The notes under the pieces were generated by a model that was not told the DNA's origin, did not search any database, and saw only the letters and a program-made list of their open reading frames with translations. 64,000 bases of DNA from Craterostigma plantagineum (Eukaryota; Streptophyta; Magnoliopsida; Lamiales; Linderniaceae): contig JAPQWV010000407.1 of the NCBI GenBank assembly GCA_027422505.1, positions 372,001 through 436,000 of the forward strand, read 5' to 3'. Below are positions 48,076 through 64,000 of the stretch, piece by piece. Each line of letters starts with the position of its first letter. Position 1 is the first letter of the stretch. A program made the translations under genes and the position numbers.

Positions 48076-51000
48076 TTAAGGATTGTTGTACCACTTTGAC
48101 GACGTCCCAAATATATATCCAGATATTTCCTCTGCGCTGGACTCTCTATTAGTACTATCAGTACTATACGAGCCAGAATCTGAAACGCTGAAAATCGAAG
48201 AACTGTCGCTGGATGAATCCATCAAAATAGGTCTCGAGCGATAACTCCAACCAACATTGTCCGCTATACGACGATTGCTGGTGAAGTCATTGGGAGACAT
48301 CCAATGAGGACTTGCTTCTGATTGTGTTGTGGTAGAGCTGCTGAGTTTGTTCTTTGTGCTTCTCTTTCTTAAACTGCTACTCGACGATATTGACTCAACG
48401 TTTCTCTTACTTCTTCCATCAGAGAAAGTCATGGTGTCAGACGGGCCTCTAGGCGTTTGCCTGAACAAGGACGAACGGGCCTTATTTCAGTATACATAGT
48501 GATTAGTTAATTAAGAAACTGGCTTCAAGATTCTCAGTGAAAGAGCGAGCGAACTTACCTTGCGTAGAAAAGCATGTATGCCTCCACAGATAAGACGGTC
48601 GCTAGGTCAACCGAGTAAACCTACACAGAGAAAATAACTTTCGCAGTTTATTTAAAGAGCGACACACATTCAACAGATCACAGATGACGTTAAAGGCATT
48701 TAGAAGGTTCGCTTAGTCCAGAAATTTTCGAGTTAAAATAGTACATCAACTCATACGACCTCAAGAGAGAACGGTAAGTACCGATCACGGAAGAACACAA
48801 ACCTTCGACCTCTAATTTAGTAGCAAGAAAGTAATGAATGCTTACAAGGGAATTTTAAAAAGTCGATATTTGAAAAAAAAAAATGATAACTTACCCTGCT
48901 ATCATCGATCCTAAACCAATCTCCACGAAAATCTTTGACATAGCTTACATAGTGACCAGTGTCAGCAGCATTCATTGCACCAAGGTGAACGACAACTGCA
49001 TACAGATTGTACAATGGATATCTGTCGCTCTTTCCACTCATATAAGGGGAAAGGTTCAGAACCTCAGGGAACCGAACCGGTTTGTTCAACTTGTCTAAGT
49101 TACCAGACTGAAAAGGAACGACTAAAACCATTATAACTGAAAAAAAAAAATCATAAGAGAGAGATCTGTATAAGTAGCAATTACCCGAAAGCGCTTCAGG
49201 ACAATTGTGAGAATGTTGGGAGCCTCTGTAACAGTCAATTTCTTCTTTGCTTTCTCATAAGACTTACATCTGGCAAGAGAACACACCAGAATCATTGCAA
49301 CACAATCGCAGTTATCAACATGTTTAGTAGATCAGGGGCATCATAATTGAAATTAATTCAAACTATCAAAAGCGAAAGAAATATTAAAAGTAAAGGTATA
49401 AAATCCAGCAATTAGAAAATGTCTTAACCTGCTGCACATATACTTGTCATCTTCACCCAGTGTTTCAGACGTTGTGAATTGTGCAAGAGCATCCTCAAGC
49501 GAATATATATTTCCCTCAATCTCTACCATAAGATCCATCATTCGGTCACGACGCTCAGACCTCCCAGAACATCTCATGCATTTAATCTGGAAAGTCAATA
49601 AGAGTAAGTCAATAAGAGCAATAAGCAACTATCAAAACTCCTATGCTCTTAATACTATATCTAGCCAAAATAAGAAGACATAATGCTGACAGATCACCAA
49701 ATATTTCATCAAAACATAGCAACCTTTGAACGAAGATAACCACCAAAAGTGAGCCCAACAAGGGTTGAATCTTCAGCAGATGTGTCAGAAATTCCAGCTT
49801 CTTCAAGGCACAGTGATTGCAATTTATCTACCACATTTCTGAAAGCCACAGGTCAAAATTACAACCACAACCACTTCAGGCAGTCGTAAAAACTAAATCT
49901 TCAATAATTCCATAATTACCTCAAAAACTCATGGGCATCTTCTTCTTTCCCAATTGTTTGAATTTGAGACAATAGACCAACAGGAGATAATGAGGTTTTC
50001 GTTTCCTGGCCCATTTTAATCAGCCCTTGAAACTGGCAGATAAAGCAACGACTCTTACGACCTGAGATAATTAAACGAAGCCAAAAAGAAAAGGAAGATC
50101 AATGAACTATTAATTCAAACTCGAATTACTATCATGAAGGTACTTACACGCTTGTGAATGCAGCCTTCGAAAAAGATACGAACTAAGGGGACGTGTAAAT
50201 ATCAGGCATTGAAGTACAGCATTTGCATAACAGCTGCAAGAGCATTGAGGTGACTAAGTGAGTCGCCAAAGACGAAAGAGGTAATATATAACCACATCCT
50301 GATATTTACAAAAAATAAATTATATTCAACTAGAGACGTCTATCTTAAACAGATCAACTTCCTCACAATCTCACTGACATAAGTTCCCTATCCTTTTCCT
50401 CTCTTCGCATGTTCATTAATAAACGTCCACAAAAATCTGCCTTTTGCACGATCGCAAATTAACACAAAACAGAAATGTAACGCAAGTGAAATGACAAACT
50501 TTGCACACACACAGCCCTTATTCCAGCATATACAGCATAAACAAGCAGATATTGAATATCTTTTAGTCCTTGCATACCTATTTCCACAGTTCACCAGCCC
50601 AAACGGACGGAGACCCAGACCGTCGCAAGAATACAATTGCATGAAGAGTTTAAGGGGAAAAATGGCCTGATAGGATGGGAAAAATCACCAAATAAATAAT
50701 ATAGATTATAAAGGTTATAGCATGCAACTACAAAACAGTAAAACCTCCTGAAAACTTAAAGAATTTAAGAAAGTTAAATCAGTCAAATGACAAACTTTTG
50801 GGTATAACTTCCACCAGTCTCACTCCACAAGTCATGCATAAAGGGTTTTACCTGCTTTGGTACTTGCACATATTTCTGCACTGACGTTTTTAAACCTTTG
50901 GAAGCAGGCTGAAGATTATTTCTATCAACTTCATTCTCTGAAGAAATACCTCGAGTGCTATCGGATTTATTAGAAGAATTCTGCGAATTCGATGTAGCTT

Positions 51001-52531
51001 GAGAAGCAGTTGATCTGGGTTCTTTCCGACCATTAAGCTCTGATCTACTTATCCAATGTTCATCTGAAGGAGGCACCTTGAGAGACTTCGAGAAATGCAT
51101 GACCATCTTAAAATTGGGTGAATGTCGACTTGTTGAATCCCTTACAGACATAGATTTCATGGCTTTACTAGTAGATGGCAACTCATGATTGTCCTGATGC
51201 TCAGCCGAAGATGTTTCATGAGACTCAGAAATATGTGAACGGCCAAACTCTGTAACTGGCACAAATTTTTGTGATCCGGAAGTAACATCCTTCGAAGGAA
51301 GTTTTTCACCAATTTTGGAAGACAATTTTTTTCCAAAATTGTCATCCAAGGCTGTGATTTCCTCGGGACAAACACCAGATGATGGGCTGGCTACCTCCCC
51401 ATCGTCAGAATCAGTGGTACTTAGCAATATGTGAGAATCGGTACCACTGGAAGTTTCTTTATCTGGTGTACCTGGAGTTTCAAAATCAAGAATCTCGCTG
51501 TTGGACGCACTCGATGATGATGTATCACTTTTTTCCGAGGACGAGAAAAAAGGTGATGAGCCGCTAGTAGATCCAGAATATTCATGTTCCTGAGTGAGAT
51601 TGGAGCAATCACTAGCATGTGTATTCAAATTAACAGTCAACTGACTTCCCGAAGCTATTCCCACAACACTCCCACCTTCCTTGGTAGCACGCAATGGCTT
51701 GGCTGGCCTACATTCATCCTTATGACCTTGTCTCCAATGGGTTATCTGGCACTTTCCAGAACTACAACAAAGGAAATTATTTGTCCCATTAGAAGATGTT
51801 CAATCAAGCCGATCCATGACAAGTCACTTCCATATATTACAAACTCGAACAAAACAAGTTGAAACGTATGAGAATGGAGAAACTTTTACACAAAAATAAT
51901 GAAAAAATAAGAAATCATAATGTCCAAGAAGTGTTCTTTTACCAATTAACAGACAATCCAATACAAACTATGCCTTTATAATAATGGAAGAAACCAGTAG
52001 TTACTGGATGTCTAAACAATTTATACACAAACATGATGAGAGTAAGTAATCATAATATGGAGTATTTATTTTCTGTAGTAACGGCTAAAACACCACAAAA
52101 ATCTTGGGCATATTCTCAATCAATCTCCAAACCAAGCCAAACAGACTGCCCATGTCGTACCAAACCCTAAATCCCAAATCCAGCAAAGATCAAACACATT
52201 GCCAACAAAACACAAATCAATCAACAACAAAGAAAAAGAAAACGCCCCTAAACGCTCACCAGTATCGCACAGCTTTGCACTGCGAGCACCTCGTAGTCGT
52301 TGGACTATAACAAACAGCACAGTAGTACTTCCTCTCCCCTTCGCTTATAATCACTGGCTGCGTCATAGTCGCAAGCGTCAAATTATAATCCTCAGATGCT
52401 TGAAGCTTCGAAATCTCCGATTCTTCCTCCGCCACAAGCTTCAAAACCTCCTCCGCCCTCGCCGTCGCGTTCCTCCACTTGTGCCGTACCACAGCGCCGA
52501 AGACGAGTAAAATCGCGATAATTACGAGCAT
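48076..52531 (-). CDS. UBP16-like: Ubiquitin-specific protease with MYND finger (UBP16/17-like)
   Basis: Eleven exons: 52260-52531, 50852-51761, 50578-50666, 50148-50233, 49920-50061, 49724-49838, 49429-49586, 49185-49269, 48895-49107, 48559-48620, 48076-48460. They sum to 2517 nt, giving 838 aa. An N-terminal hydrophobic helix (LVIIAILLVFGAVV) precedes a MYND zinc finger at about 71-108 (CAVCYSPTTTRCSQCKAVRY, then C-x3-C, H and C). A long Ser/Thr-rich disordered region follows, then the USP domain. Catalytic residues are present: Cys425 in GNSCYANAVLQC, His671 in TGHYVSYVKD and Asp in WFRIDDS; zinc-ribbon CxxC pairs lie at IKCMRC and SRCKSY. It removes ubiquitin from substrates. Arabidopsis UBP16 stabilises SHM1 and affects salt tolerance, and UBP15-UBP19 share this MYND layout. 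Confidence 0.95.
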
Positions 52532-54159
52532 TGAATAGCCTATCGAATCAGATTCCTAAACTTACACCTCTCCCAAACTTACTGAATCAGCCAGCCGCAA
52601 GGATCAAATCGGAGCTCAATATAAAACCTAAAAACCTGATTTTCTTGAAATACATAGAGGTTTCGCCACCGACTTCGTGCCGCTGAGATTGAGAGCCGTG
52701 CAATATGGTGAACTTTGATGCTTTTGACGGGTAAGGACTGAGAATTAAAGAGAATTTCTCGTTGGTGAGTGCGTGTCAATTCTTCGCGTGTGTGAAAGAG
52801 AAGACGAGCAAAAGGCACGTAACGAATGTATCGTATCGATAGGGCTTGTTTGGTTCGGTAGACAATTACACCCAATCCCACGCCCTTTCCTTCATAATTT
52901 AGTATTACAAATATTATCATTTTATTAAAATCGATTCCATTTGATTTTTTTAGAGTTCTTTGCTTTTAAAACCGAATTTATACGTACATAAAGGGTATTC
53001 ATTTCATGTGGTCGAATATTCTTTAATTCCAAAGTAATTTTGTCATCATTATTGTAGTGCTGTATGTACTTTTATATTTTGTCGCATAATACTTTTTCTT
53101 TATTCCGACTAGCACCATACACACGATATTATTTATCCCTATAAAAGTTAAGTCGGAAATATCAACGATAAAAAAAATGAAAAACCCAAAGCATGAATGC
53201 TAAAATTCGAATAAAGAAAACTTTGTTGGTACGACTTGAATCTCAATAACCAACCTGTTTGCAATTGCATGCGTGAATGGGCAATCACAAATCGTCACAC
53301 AATTTAAGTCCACTCCTTTTTATATTCTTCTAACAATAAAGAAAATGAATCTTATCTTCCTCGAAAAGGTACAAAATCAATAAATACAAACAGGAAGATT
53401 TGAATGTTAGTTGAGATATCTACACGTATTTACATCCATTTCAATGGTAGCGTCATTGGTCCGCAAACATTGCGAACGATTTTGACATTTTTGACTTCAC
53501 TGTGGTCTGCGTATGCACGACGAAGACGGCAAAAAAAAACTCTACTATTTTAAGTGGGCTAATTTTGGGCCACAATCGAAGGCCCAATTGCGTGCCCATT
53601 TGAAACCTATCGATGATTAACTAACATATGGGCCCAAATAAAGATAGCACGGCCGAACGGGGTTGAAATCATCTGTCTCATAATCTCTGTTCCATTTCCT
53701 GTCCCATTCCTTTAAAATTGATTTTTATGATTATTAAAAAATATATGATATGAATATCAAATCGATCATCATAAAACAAGAAATAAATTGGATGTATTTA
53801 TTTATTTTTATTATATAAATCTCATGAAATAACGACGATTTTATGAATTGGTGGACGGTAGGATTAAAAGAATTAATAAATAAAAAGACATTTTGTGAAC
53901 CATCGGATTTTAATTTTAACGGATCTGACCATTTTGGAACATAGAGGAAGACATGTTTTGTGGGACATATGATTTCATGCGCGGCCAAACGTAGCCGAAG
54001 CGGGTGCAGAAATGGTTTGTGTTAAAAGATAATTATCATCAACAGTAAGAAAACACTTCAGACAATCACAATCAGAGGATTCCAATTGAAAGTAGACATA
54101 CCAAATTGGAGGCACAAAGCATGAATGAAAGAAACAGCAAACCACAAGACTTCAGTCTC
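52532..54159. other. UBP promoter and intergenic DNA with site II cluster and a dispersed repeat
   Basis: TGGGCY/RGCCCA cores cluster at 53554-53638. A segment at about 53726-53900 is a diverged copy of 56455-56625 (shared blocks such as CATGAAATAA and GATTTTATGA). No gene seen. Confidence 0.5.
53726..53900. repeat. Dispersed repeat, copy A
   Basis: Aligns in order with 56455-56625: GATTATNAAAAAATAT, ATCGTC/ATCATC, AATAAATT, TTTTAATTTTAT and CATGAAATAANGNNGATTTTATGA. This is probably an old non-autonomous element whose ends I could not define. Confidence 0.4.
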
Positions 54160-55623
54160 CTACTCATTATCACCCTTCGGCGCTTCCTTGATCTCTTCTG
54201 TCGTATCGTCCTACATAAAGGTATGATTCGTGTAAGGTAATTCGATAAACGAAACCCAAAAGAAAAAGGAACTTAATCAGCAGTGACCAAAAACCCTTTA
54301 CCTGCATATCAGAGGTCCACAAGGTGAGGTTGTCGCGAAGAAGCTGCATAATCAATGTGCTATCTTTGTATGATTCCTCTCCAAGAGTGTCCAACTCTGC
54401 AATTGCCTCATCAAAAGCCTTTTTTGTTCCATGGCATAAGCAAAAATCAGTAATTCGAAAGGCGTATTTCAGTCACAAACACAGGCCACAGAACTCGTGT
54501 TAAAAAGAGAGGCAAATAGAAAGCATCACCTGTTTGGCAAGAGTACAAGCTCGATCAGGAGAATTCAGAATCTCATAGTAGAAGACCGAGAAGTTAAGTG
54601 CAAGGCCAAGCCGAATTGGATGTGTAGGTGGCAACTCGCCATTTGCAATGTCCTGCGAAGATAAGCATAAGAGGTTCGATTAGAACTTGAATCTAAAGCA
54701 AGTTGCTTCGCATGGTTAAAACATATAAATGAACCCAACTACAATGAAAGCCTGCCAAGTAATCCCTGATTATATAAAGAACATTGGCAAACTAATAGTC
54801 CGTGTGGCATTTAACATCAGTTTGCAATTGGAGAATAAACATGATTGAATGAAAAATCTACTGCATTCAAACACATTAGTCGGAAAGGTGTAAACCAAAC
54901 CATAATTAACAACCCACCAATGAATTAATCTTTCAGAAAGTCAAACAAGAAAAGCTAAGATCATGGCAGGGTGGGTTTAAATAGATTATTTATGACCAAC
55001 GAACAAAATTAAACAATCCACCACATCATAACACAACGTTGCCCTAAAACTTCAACAGAAGACCTTAATCAGCAAAGTACAGACCAAATAAACCAACAAA
55101 CTCCAAAAGAACAACAAGGGAATGCGCATAGACGGACCGAAATCCTAACCTGAGCTGATTTATAGGCGGAGAGGGTATTCTCAGCTGCTTCCTTCCTCTC
55201 ATTCCCAACCTTAAACTCCGCAAGGTACCTGTAATAATCTCCCTTCATCTTCAGGTAAAAAACCTTCGAATCCGAGCTCCCCGCAGTTCCAATCAGCTTC
55301 GAATCCAGCAATTTGAGTATCCCATCGCAGATCGACGAAAGCTCCGACTCGATCTTAGATCTGTAGGTCTTGATCGTCGCCACGTGCCCCTCGTTTCCAC
55401 GGCTCTCCTCCTTCTGCTCGATCGACGATATGATCCTCCACGAGGCCCTCCTAGCGCCGATCACGTTCTTATACGCGACCGAGAGGAGGTTACGCTCCTC
55501 CACGGTCAGCTCGTCGTTGGCCGAATCCACGACCTTCTCCATGAACTCCACCATTTCCTCGTACCGCTCGGCTTGCTCCGCGAGCTTCGCCAGGTACACG
55601 TGCTCCTCACGAGGGGACGACAT
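54160..55623 (-). CDS. GRF: 14-3-3 protein (non-epsilon type)
   Basis: Four exons: 55150-55623, 54530-54652, 54302-54418, 54160-54210. They sum to 765 nt, giving 254 aa. It is near-identical to family consensus: [50 protein letters not shown], and the phosphopeptide-groove helix [20 protein letters not shown]. The tail is EAPKGDNE. The simple four-exon structure fits the non-epsilon group. 14-3-3 dimers bind phosphoserine/threonine motifs on metabolic enzymes, proton pumps and transcription factors. An in-frame ATG at 55692 lies in a low-complexity leader; [12 protein letters not shown] marks the proper start. Confidence 0.97.
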
Positions 55624-57125
55624 CTTCGCTGCGTTCTTTTCTTTTTTCTTTTTTTCTTTTTTTCTTTCAGATGAGGGAAAAAATGCGTTCAAGCGAAGGC
55701 GTAGATGAGAGCAGCTGATTTCTGTTTCCCCTCTACGTTTGTGATGGGCCTTTTATATGGGCTATTTGGTGAAAATATTGGGCTGAATTTGGCATGAATA
55801 TTAGGCCCAAAAATGGCTGAATCGGTCCGATTAGAGTATCGTGAAATGACGTCATCGAACACCAAAATGCTTATGTGATTGATTTGAACACTATTTTATT
55901 TTATTGCATACAACAATTTTTTTCGTATTTAACATGTGCAGAAAATGACTTTGAAACAAGGTTTGTCGGACAACTTGGTTCACGCGTTTCAAATTTCAAT
56001 CATTGACAAAGATGCTCTTCACTTAATAGTTAGTTATATATACTATCTAGTCGTTGTCCATCAATTCATTCATTCTAAATTATGTTACTTATACTTTCAT
56101 AAAACACGTTGTCTTTGAGAATTTAATATGTCGCTATAGTTAGATTTCCACCAGATTTAAAAGTAATCTTTAACCTTGTGAAACATAGTTGTTTTTGCAA
56201 AAAATTGAATAACACATAAAATAGTGAGGCGATGTTAAATATTTATTTTAATTATTTTTATTTTTTAACTTATTTTATATTATATAATTCACTAAATCAT
56301 AAAAATATTGTTATTTCATGTGATTTACATAACAAAAATTAATAAAGGCAGCTTGATTAAAATATAATGCATATGTTATATATTTCGAATATCGAAAATA
56401 TTTAATTGTTTTTTATAATTAATCCAATTTAATGTTTTTTAATTATAAAAATAAAAAAATATTTTTGATTATAAAAAATATAAGATATGCATGTCATTTT
56501 AATCGTCGCGAAACATACAATAAATTAGATACGTTTGTTGATTTTAATTTTATAAATAGCATGAAATAATGGTGATTTTATGATTTGGTGAATTTTATAA
56601 ATAATAAATATAAAATAAGTTTAAAAAAAAAAGAAAGAAAGGTGGTAATGGGGGCGACACAAGTAAAATGGAATTTGGTTCGTGCCACGTCATCGTCGCG
56701 GCTACGTCGCATCTGATGGATGTGTTTTGTCCTATTTTATTAATTTAGAATGAAATAATCCCATTTTGTTAAATTAAGATTAAAATTGCATTATTTTATT
56801 TAAAAAGCCTTATTTTAATTTAACTATCTGTCGATGGCTACTTCATTACCAAGTACCAAGTATCGTGTGTTTAGTGGGACCCACAGGCTTATTACTCATC
56901 CTCTCAGCGGATTACGTGACAGCCCACCAGTGAATGTTACTGCGTACGATGCACCCATGGGATCCTCTCGATTATTCCTTTTTTCGTATAATATTTTATT
57001 TCTGGGTAGCACACCACAACAATATCTCAATCATCGCATCGCCTAATATATAGTTATTGTTCTCTTCCTTCAAGGAACAGATTTCTTTTCCCACCATATC
57101 CATAAGAATCTCATCGAACTGATAA
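55624..57125. other. Intergenic region between divergent 14-3-3 and LanC-like genes
   Basis: Site II cores (TGGGCC, TGGGCT, AGGCCCA) cluster at 55744-55809 just upstream of the 14-3-3 start. The rest is very AT-rich and includes the repeat copy B at 56455-56625. No gene seen. Confidence 0.5.
56455..56625. repeat. Dispersed repeat, copy B
   Basis: Diverged counterpart of copy A at 53726-53900, same orientation. Confidence 0.4.
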
Positions 57126-59240
57126 ATGTCGTCGTCGAGGGTAGTGGGGTATGCTTCACCGGCCGGAACCAGCAAGAACAGCGGCGGCCACGACGACGGA
57201 AACCAACGCCTGGATCTGTACGACACGTGTCACGATCCGAGGGCGTCGACCAACCTCTCCCTCCCCGCCGAGACTATCCTCAAAGCCGCCGTCTCTCTCA
57301 AAGACCAGGTTTTTAATTTTTATTCGGTTGTTCTTCGCCAGTGAAGTTAGGCTGCGAGACTTTTAGTTGATGAATCTTGGGTTTATTAAGGTGGTGGAGA
57401 CGACGTGGAGGAGGCGGAGAGTGGACGGCGCCGGCGCCGTCTTGGACCCCACCGTCTACACCGGCCTTATGGGCACGGCGGTTACTTGCCTGAGGTCTTA
57501 CGAGGCCACTGGGAATCTCGCCGACCTTCGAACCTGCGCCGACATCGTCGATGCCTGCGCTGCTTCTTCGTCCTTGAGGTGGGCTTCTCAAGTTCTTACA
57601 CCTTTTCTTCTTTTACTCAGATGCCTCTCTGTAATATTTCTCCTTTCTTTTTCTTGCTAAGTTTCTTGATTTGATTGGCTTAGTTAGATCTGTTCTTAAT
57701 ATATTGGTGAACATAGAATAGGTTATTGATCATTGAAGAGTGGGATTTTAGCTTGGAATACTCTTCTTACATCGACTGTAATCGCAGGCACGTAACTTAC
57801 CTCTGCGGTAAGGGCGGAATATTCGCCCTCGGCGCCGTCTCGTCGAACTACCTCGGCGATCTTGAGAAGTCGAAATCGTACGTCGGCCATTTCTCGGAGG
57901 TACTAAATTCCCATCCTCCCATTACATTCTCGCCATTTTTTCGTCCCATTACAGAAACCCTCCTTTTCGACAGATGATGTCCCGGGAGAGCGCCCTGCCC
58001 GTGGGGCCCGAGGAAGGCGGGTTTGGGATGTCCTACGACCTCCTTTACGGGCGGGCGGGCTTTCTATGGGCGGCTCTGTACCTCAACAAGCACTTGGGTT
58101 CCCAGACGATCTCAACCGTCGATCTCAAGCCGATCGTGGAGGCCGTCCTGGCGGGCGGGCGGGCGGGCTCGGTGCATAACCCGGCCTGCCCGCTCATGTA
58201 CAGGTGGCACGGGACTAGGTACTGGGGCTCGGCCCACGGGCTGGCGGGCATACTGCACGTCTTGCTCCACTTTCTTCCCGAGCTGCCCGAGGGTGGGGTC
58301 GACGACGTAAAGGCGACCCTGAGGTATATGATCGGAAATAGGTTTCCTCACAGCGGGAATTATCCCGTGAGCGAGGGCAGCGTCGCGGATAAGCTCGTGC
58401 AGTGGTCTCACGGTGCGACCGGCGTGTGCCTTACTCTCTGCAAAGCGGCCGAGGTTAGTTAGTTATCTGTTGTTGCTATTGATGTGTTGAGTTACCCCGT
58501 AAAATATGGGATTCGTCGTCTAGATTTTAACCGATTTTATCGCATTCTTCCGTTTATTTTTTGGTGAAATTTTGTGATTTTTTCGAAATTGAGTCATGCG
58601 GTCGAAAATTCGATGATTTCCCCAATGTGGACTATGAAATATCTGCCCTATGTGTAGGGTTTTGAAGGATCGACTTCTTTTCTTGTTCGAAATTCTATTC
58701 CAATTCGAAGTATTCGATTTCGAATTTTTATTCGAATAATATTTGAATACCAACAAATATTATATAGTATTCGATTCGAATATTAATCGATTTTAATTTT
58801 GTATATTTTATTTTCAACGTTAACCCTAGTCGATACTCTTAAATGGTGATCCTAAACAGGTATTTTCTGGAGATCGAGACTTTCGCCAGGCGGCCATCGA
58901 GGCGGGAGAAGTCGTGTGGAAGAGCGGGCTCGTGAAGAAGACGGGATTGGCCGACGGCACGTCGGGGAACGCCTACGCTTTCTTGTCCCTCCTTCGACTC
59001 ACGGGGGACGAAATATACGACGAGAGGGCAAAGGCGTTCGCCGGCTACTTATACCACAATGTGAGAGGCGTTGCGCCCGAAGAGGAAGGACGAAGGCCGA
59101 GAGTGGGGCCCACGGGGATGGGAATGGATCTTAGCTACTACCTGCAGAATTCACTGTTCCATGGGTTGGCTGGCGTGGCTTGCCTTTGGTTCGATCTCTT
59201 CTCGCCGCATGGTCCTAGGTTTCCAGGCTATGAGATTTGA
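57126..59240 (+). CDS. GCL: LanC-like (GCR2/GCL-type) protein without zinc ligands
   Basis: Five exons: 57126-57308, 57391-57578, 57788-57899, 57974-58453, 58860-59240. They sum to 1344 nt, giving 447 aa. The alpha/alpha-barrel repeats of LanC-like proteins are clear: DPTVYTGLMGTAVTCLRSYE, TYLCGKGGIFALGAVSS, SYDLLYGRAGFLWAALYLNK, WGSAHGLAGILHVLLHFLP and YYLQNSLFHGLAGVACLWFD. In LANCL1 and GCR2 as I recall them, zinc is held by Cys in WCHGAPG and by the Cys-His of GICHGISG. Here these read WSHGATG (Ser306) and GLADGTSG (Ala352, Asp353), so all three ligands are gone while the fold motifs remain. Plant members have been debated as ABA-related proteins; LANCL proteins in animals bind glutathione and add it to dehydroamino acids. 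Confidence 0.93.
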
Positions 59241-60275
59241 GCGAGGATTCACTCTATGTTCCGCGGATGCTTGTAATAGTAATATACATGGATAAAAATC
59301 TCCAAGTGAACGAACTAGTATGTAGTTTAGTATCGAATGTATGTATGTATTTAGTAAGAATTACTATGGAAGCCATGACAGAGACAAATTTCTCCATGTT
59401 TGCTTAGATCATCGATACCGAAAAATTCAAAATGTATACTAAAAGTTCTCTAAACGTACGTCAAACGCAAACTCAAAATGCGTTTTCGTCTCTTCTCCCC
59501 TGTTTTAAACCCATATATGCGTTTAAAATGTATACTAAAAGTTCTCTAAACGTACGTCAAACGCAAACTCAAAATGCGTTTTCGTCTCTTCTCCCCTGTT
59601 TTAAACCCATATATGCGTTTGAAATGAGATATTCCAAAAGATGCTTTGATGTTTTAAAAATTACAATGTATACCCTATGTTTAATTTAATTGTGAAAGTA
59701 CCCATATAAAAAATAAAAGATAAGTAAAAGTATATAAAAGGACTCCTGTTATTATTCATTGTTCTTTTCTATGTTTTATATGAAGAAATATTGAGTTTAT
59801 TATTAATTTTTGTGACATTATTTTTTCTTGTCGAATTAAAATAACAATGCGGTTTAATTGGTAAAGTTGTCAATTAAATGGGTAATATTAAAATATAAGG
59901 TAGAAGAGAATATTACAATAATGATCTTTTGAGTTTGAGAATTGGTCTGTCGGTTGGAGAAGAATTACTGCATTTTGAGTTTAAGAATGCATTTGCGTTT
60001 GAGAATGAATTTTTCGATTGGGGATGGACATACGAGTGTGCGGGGATGGGGCCGACTCATTGGGCCGTTAGGGAAGCCCACAATTATTAATTGGGCTAAT
60101 GAAGTTACATTTCGCCCATCAAAGTAAAACCCGAAATCGTTCCACCTTCAGTCAGTCCACTCTTCCTCCCTCAACGCAGAAGAACAAGCTTCACTTCTCC
60201 TCTGCCGTTGCTCAGCATCTGCTAGTTGAGTTGTTGCCAACCGAGGAAGAGGTAAAAGGATCGTATTCGAGGAAA
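59241..60275. other. Intergenic DNA with a 96-bp tandem duplication
   Basis: LanC-like 3' flank and NSUN2-like promoter. Site II cores (TGGGCC, AAGCCCA, TGGGCT) lie at 60047-60097. The tandem duplication at 59429-59620 is listed separately. No other gene seen. Confidence 0.5.
59429..59620. repeat. Perfect 96-bp tandem duplication
   Basis: Two adjacent copies (59429-59524 and 59525-59620) appear identical over 96 bp. The unit is a multiple of three, so an open frame at 59432-59689 contains a 32-residue repeat, but nothing else suggests it is translated. Confidence 0.92.
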
Positions 60276-63908
<3,633 letters not shown>

Positions 63909-64000
63909 TGATTCCTTCTACCAATGTGAGTCACCTCCGTTTTGCGTAAATTGTTTCCTCGCTTTTCTTCTGTTAATCTAGAAAATCGAGGCCCTTCAGC

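Noticed and set aside
59432..59689. A protein with a 32-residue repeat
   Set aside because: The repeat is explained by the perfect 96-bp DNA duplication; there are no other signs of coding.

Overview
This is nuclear DNA from a dicot plant. Genes carry many short GT-AG introns, the families are plant-specific (TGA bZIP, LBD, BES1, MLO, RADIALIS-like, SVP-type MADS, LRK10-like kinase), and intergenic DNA is AT-rich with microsatellites. The elicitor-peptide precursor at 10.1-10.4 kb is closest in form to the solanaceous type I remember, so an asterid (possibly Lamiales) is my best guess, with low confidence. Gene models below were joined by hand at GT/AG sites. Every multi-exon protein model sums to a multiple of three without an internal stop, which supports the exon borders.

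Layout, left to right: TGA1/TGA4-like bZIP (-, 0.55-2.45 kb); laccase (-, 4.6-7.2 kb); TIR element with TAA target duplication (8.5-9.3 kb); candidate Pep precursor PROPEP (-, 10.1-10.35 kb); short divergent LBD (+, 11.4 kb); dolichol-phosphate mannosyltransferase DPM1 (-, 12.5-14.5 kb); unrecognised Ser/Asn-rich nuclear-type protein (-, 15.0-18.4 kb) whose third intron holds a complete TRIM retrotransposon; MLO (+, 19.9-23.0 kb); lumenal FKBP18-like isomerase (-, 23.4-24.9 kb); divergent NAC-like protein (-, 25.5-26.3 kb); BES1/BZR1 pseudogene (28.5-28.9 kb); CMSS1-like ribosome biogenesis protein (-, 29.4-31.1 kb); RADIALIS-like MYB (-, 31.5-31.9 kb); tRNA-derived SINE (32.6 kb); LRK10L-type receptor kinase (-, 34.0-36.6 kb); PB1-domain protein (-, 37.1-38.6 kb); PIF/Harbinger transposon with both ORFs (-, 38.9-41.5 kb); small basic protein (+, 42.1 kb); SVP/AGL24-like MADS (-, 43.0-44.2 kb); bHLH (+, 46.4-47.3 kb); UBP16-like deubiquitinase (-, 48.1-52.5 kb); 14-3-3 (-, 54.2-55.6 kb); LanC-like protein lacking its zinc ligands (+, 57.1-59.2 kb); NSUN2/TRM4-type RNA m5C methyltransferase (+, 60.3 kb to the right edge).

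There is no operon-like logic; genes are independent neighbours. A loose theme is stress and immunity (TGA factor, PROPEP, MLO, LRK10L, LanC-like), but I see no evidence that they form a cluster. The observations most worth following are the candidate Pep precursor, the zinc-ligand-free LanC-like protein, the structurally complete TRIM, the Harbinger element with an intact DDE catalytic triad, and the gutted BES1 copy.
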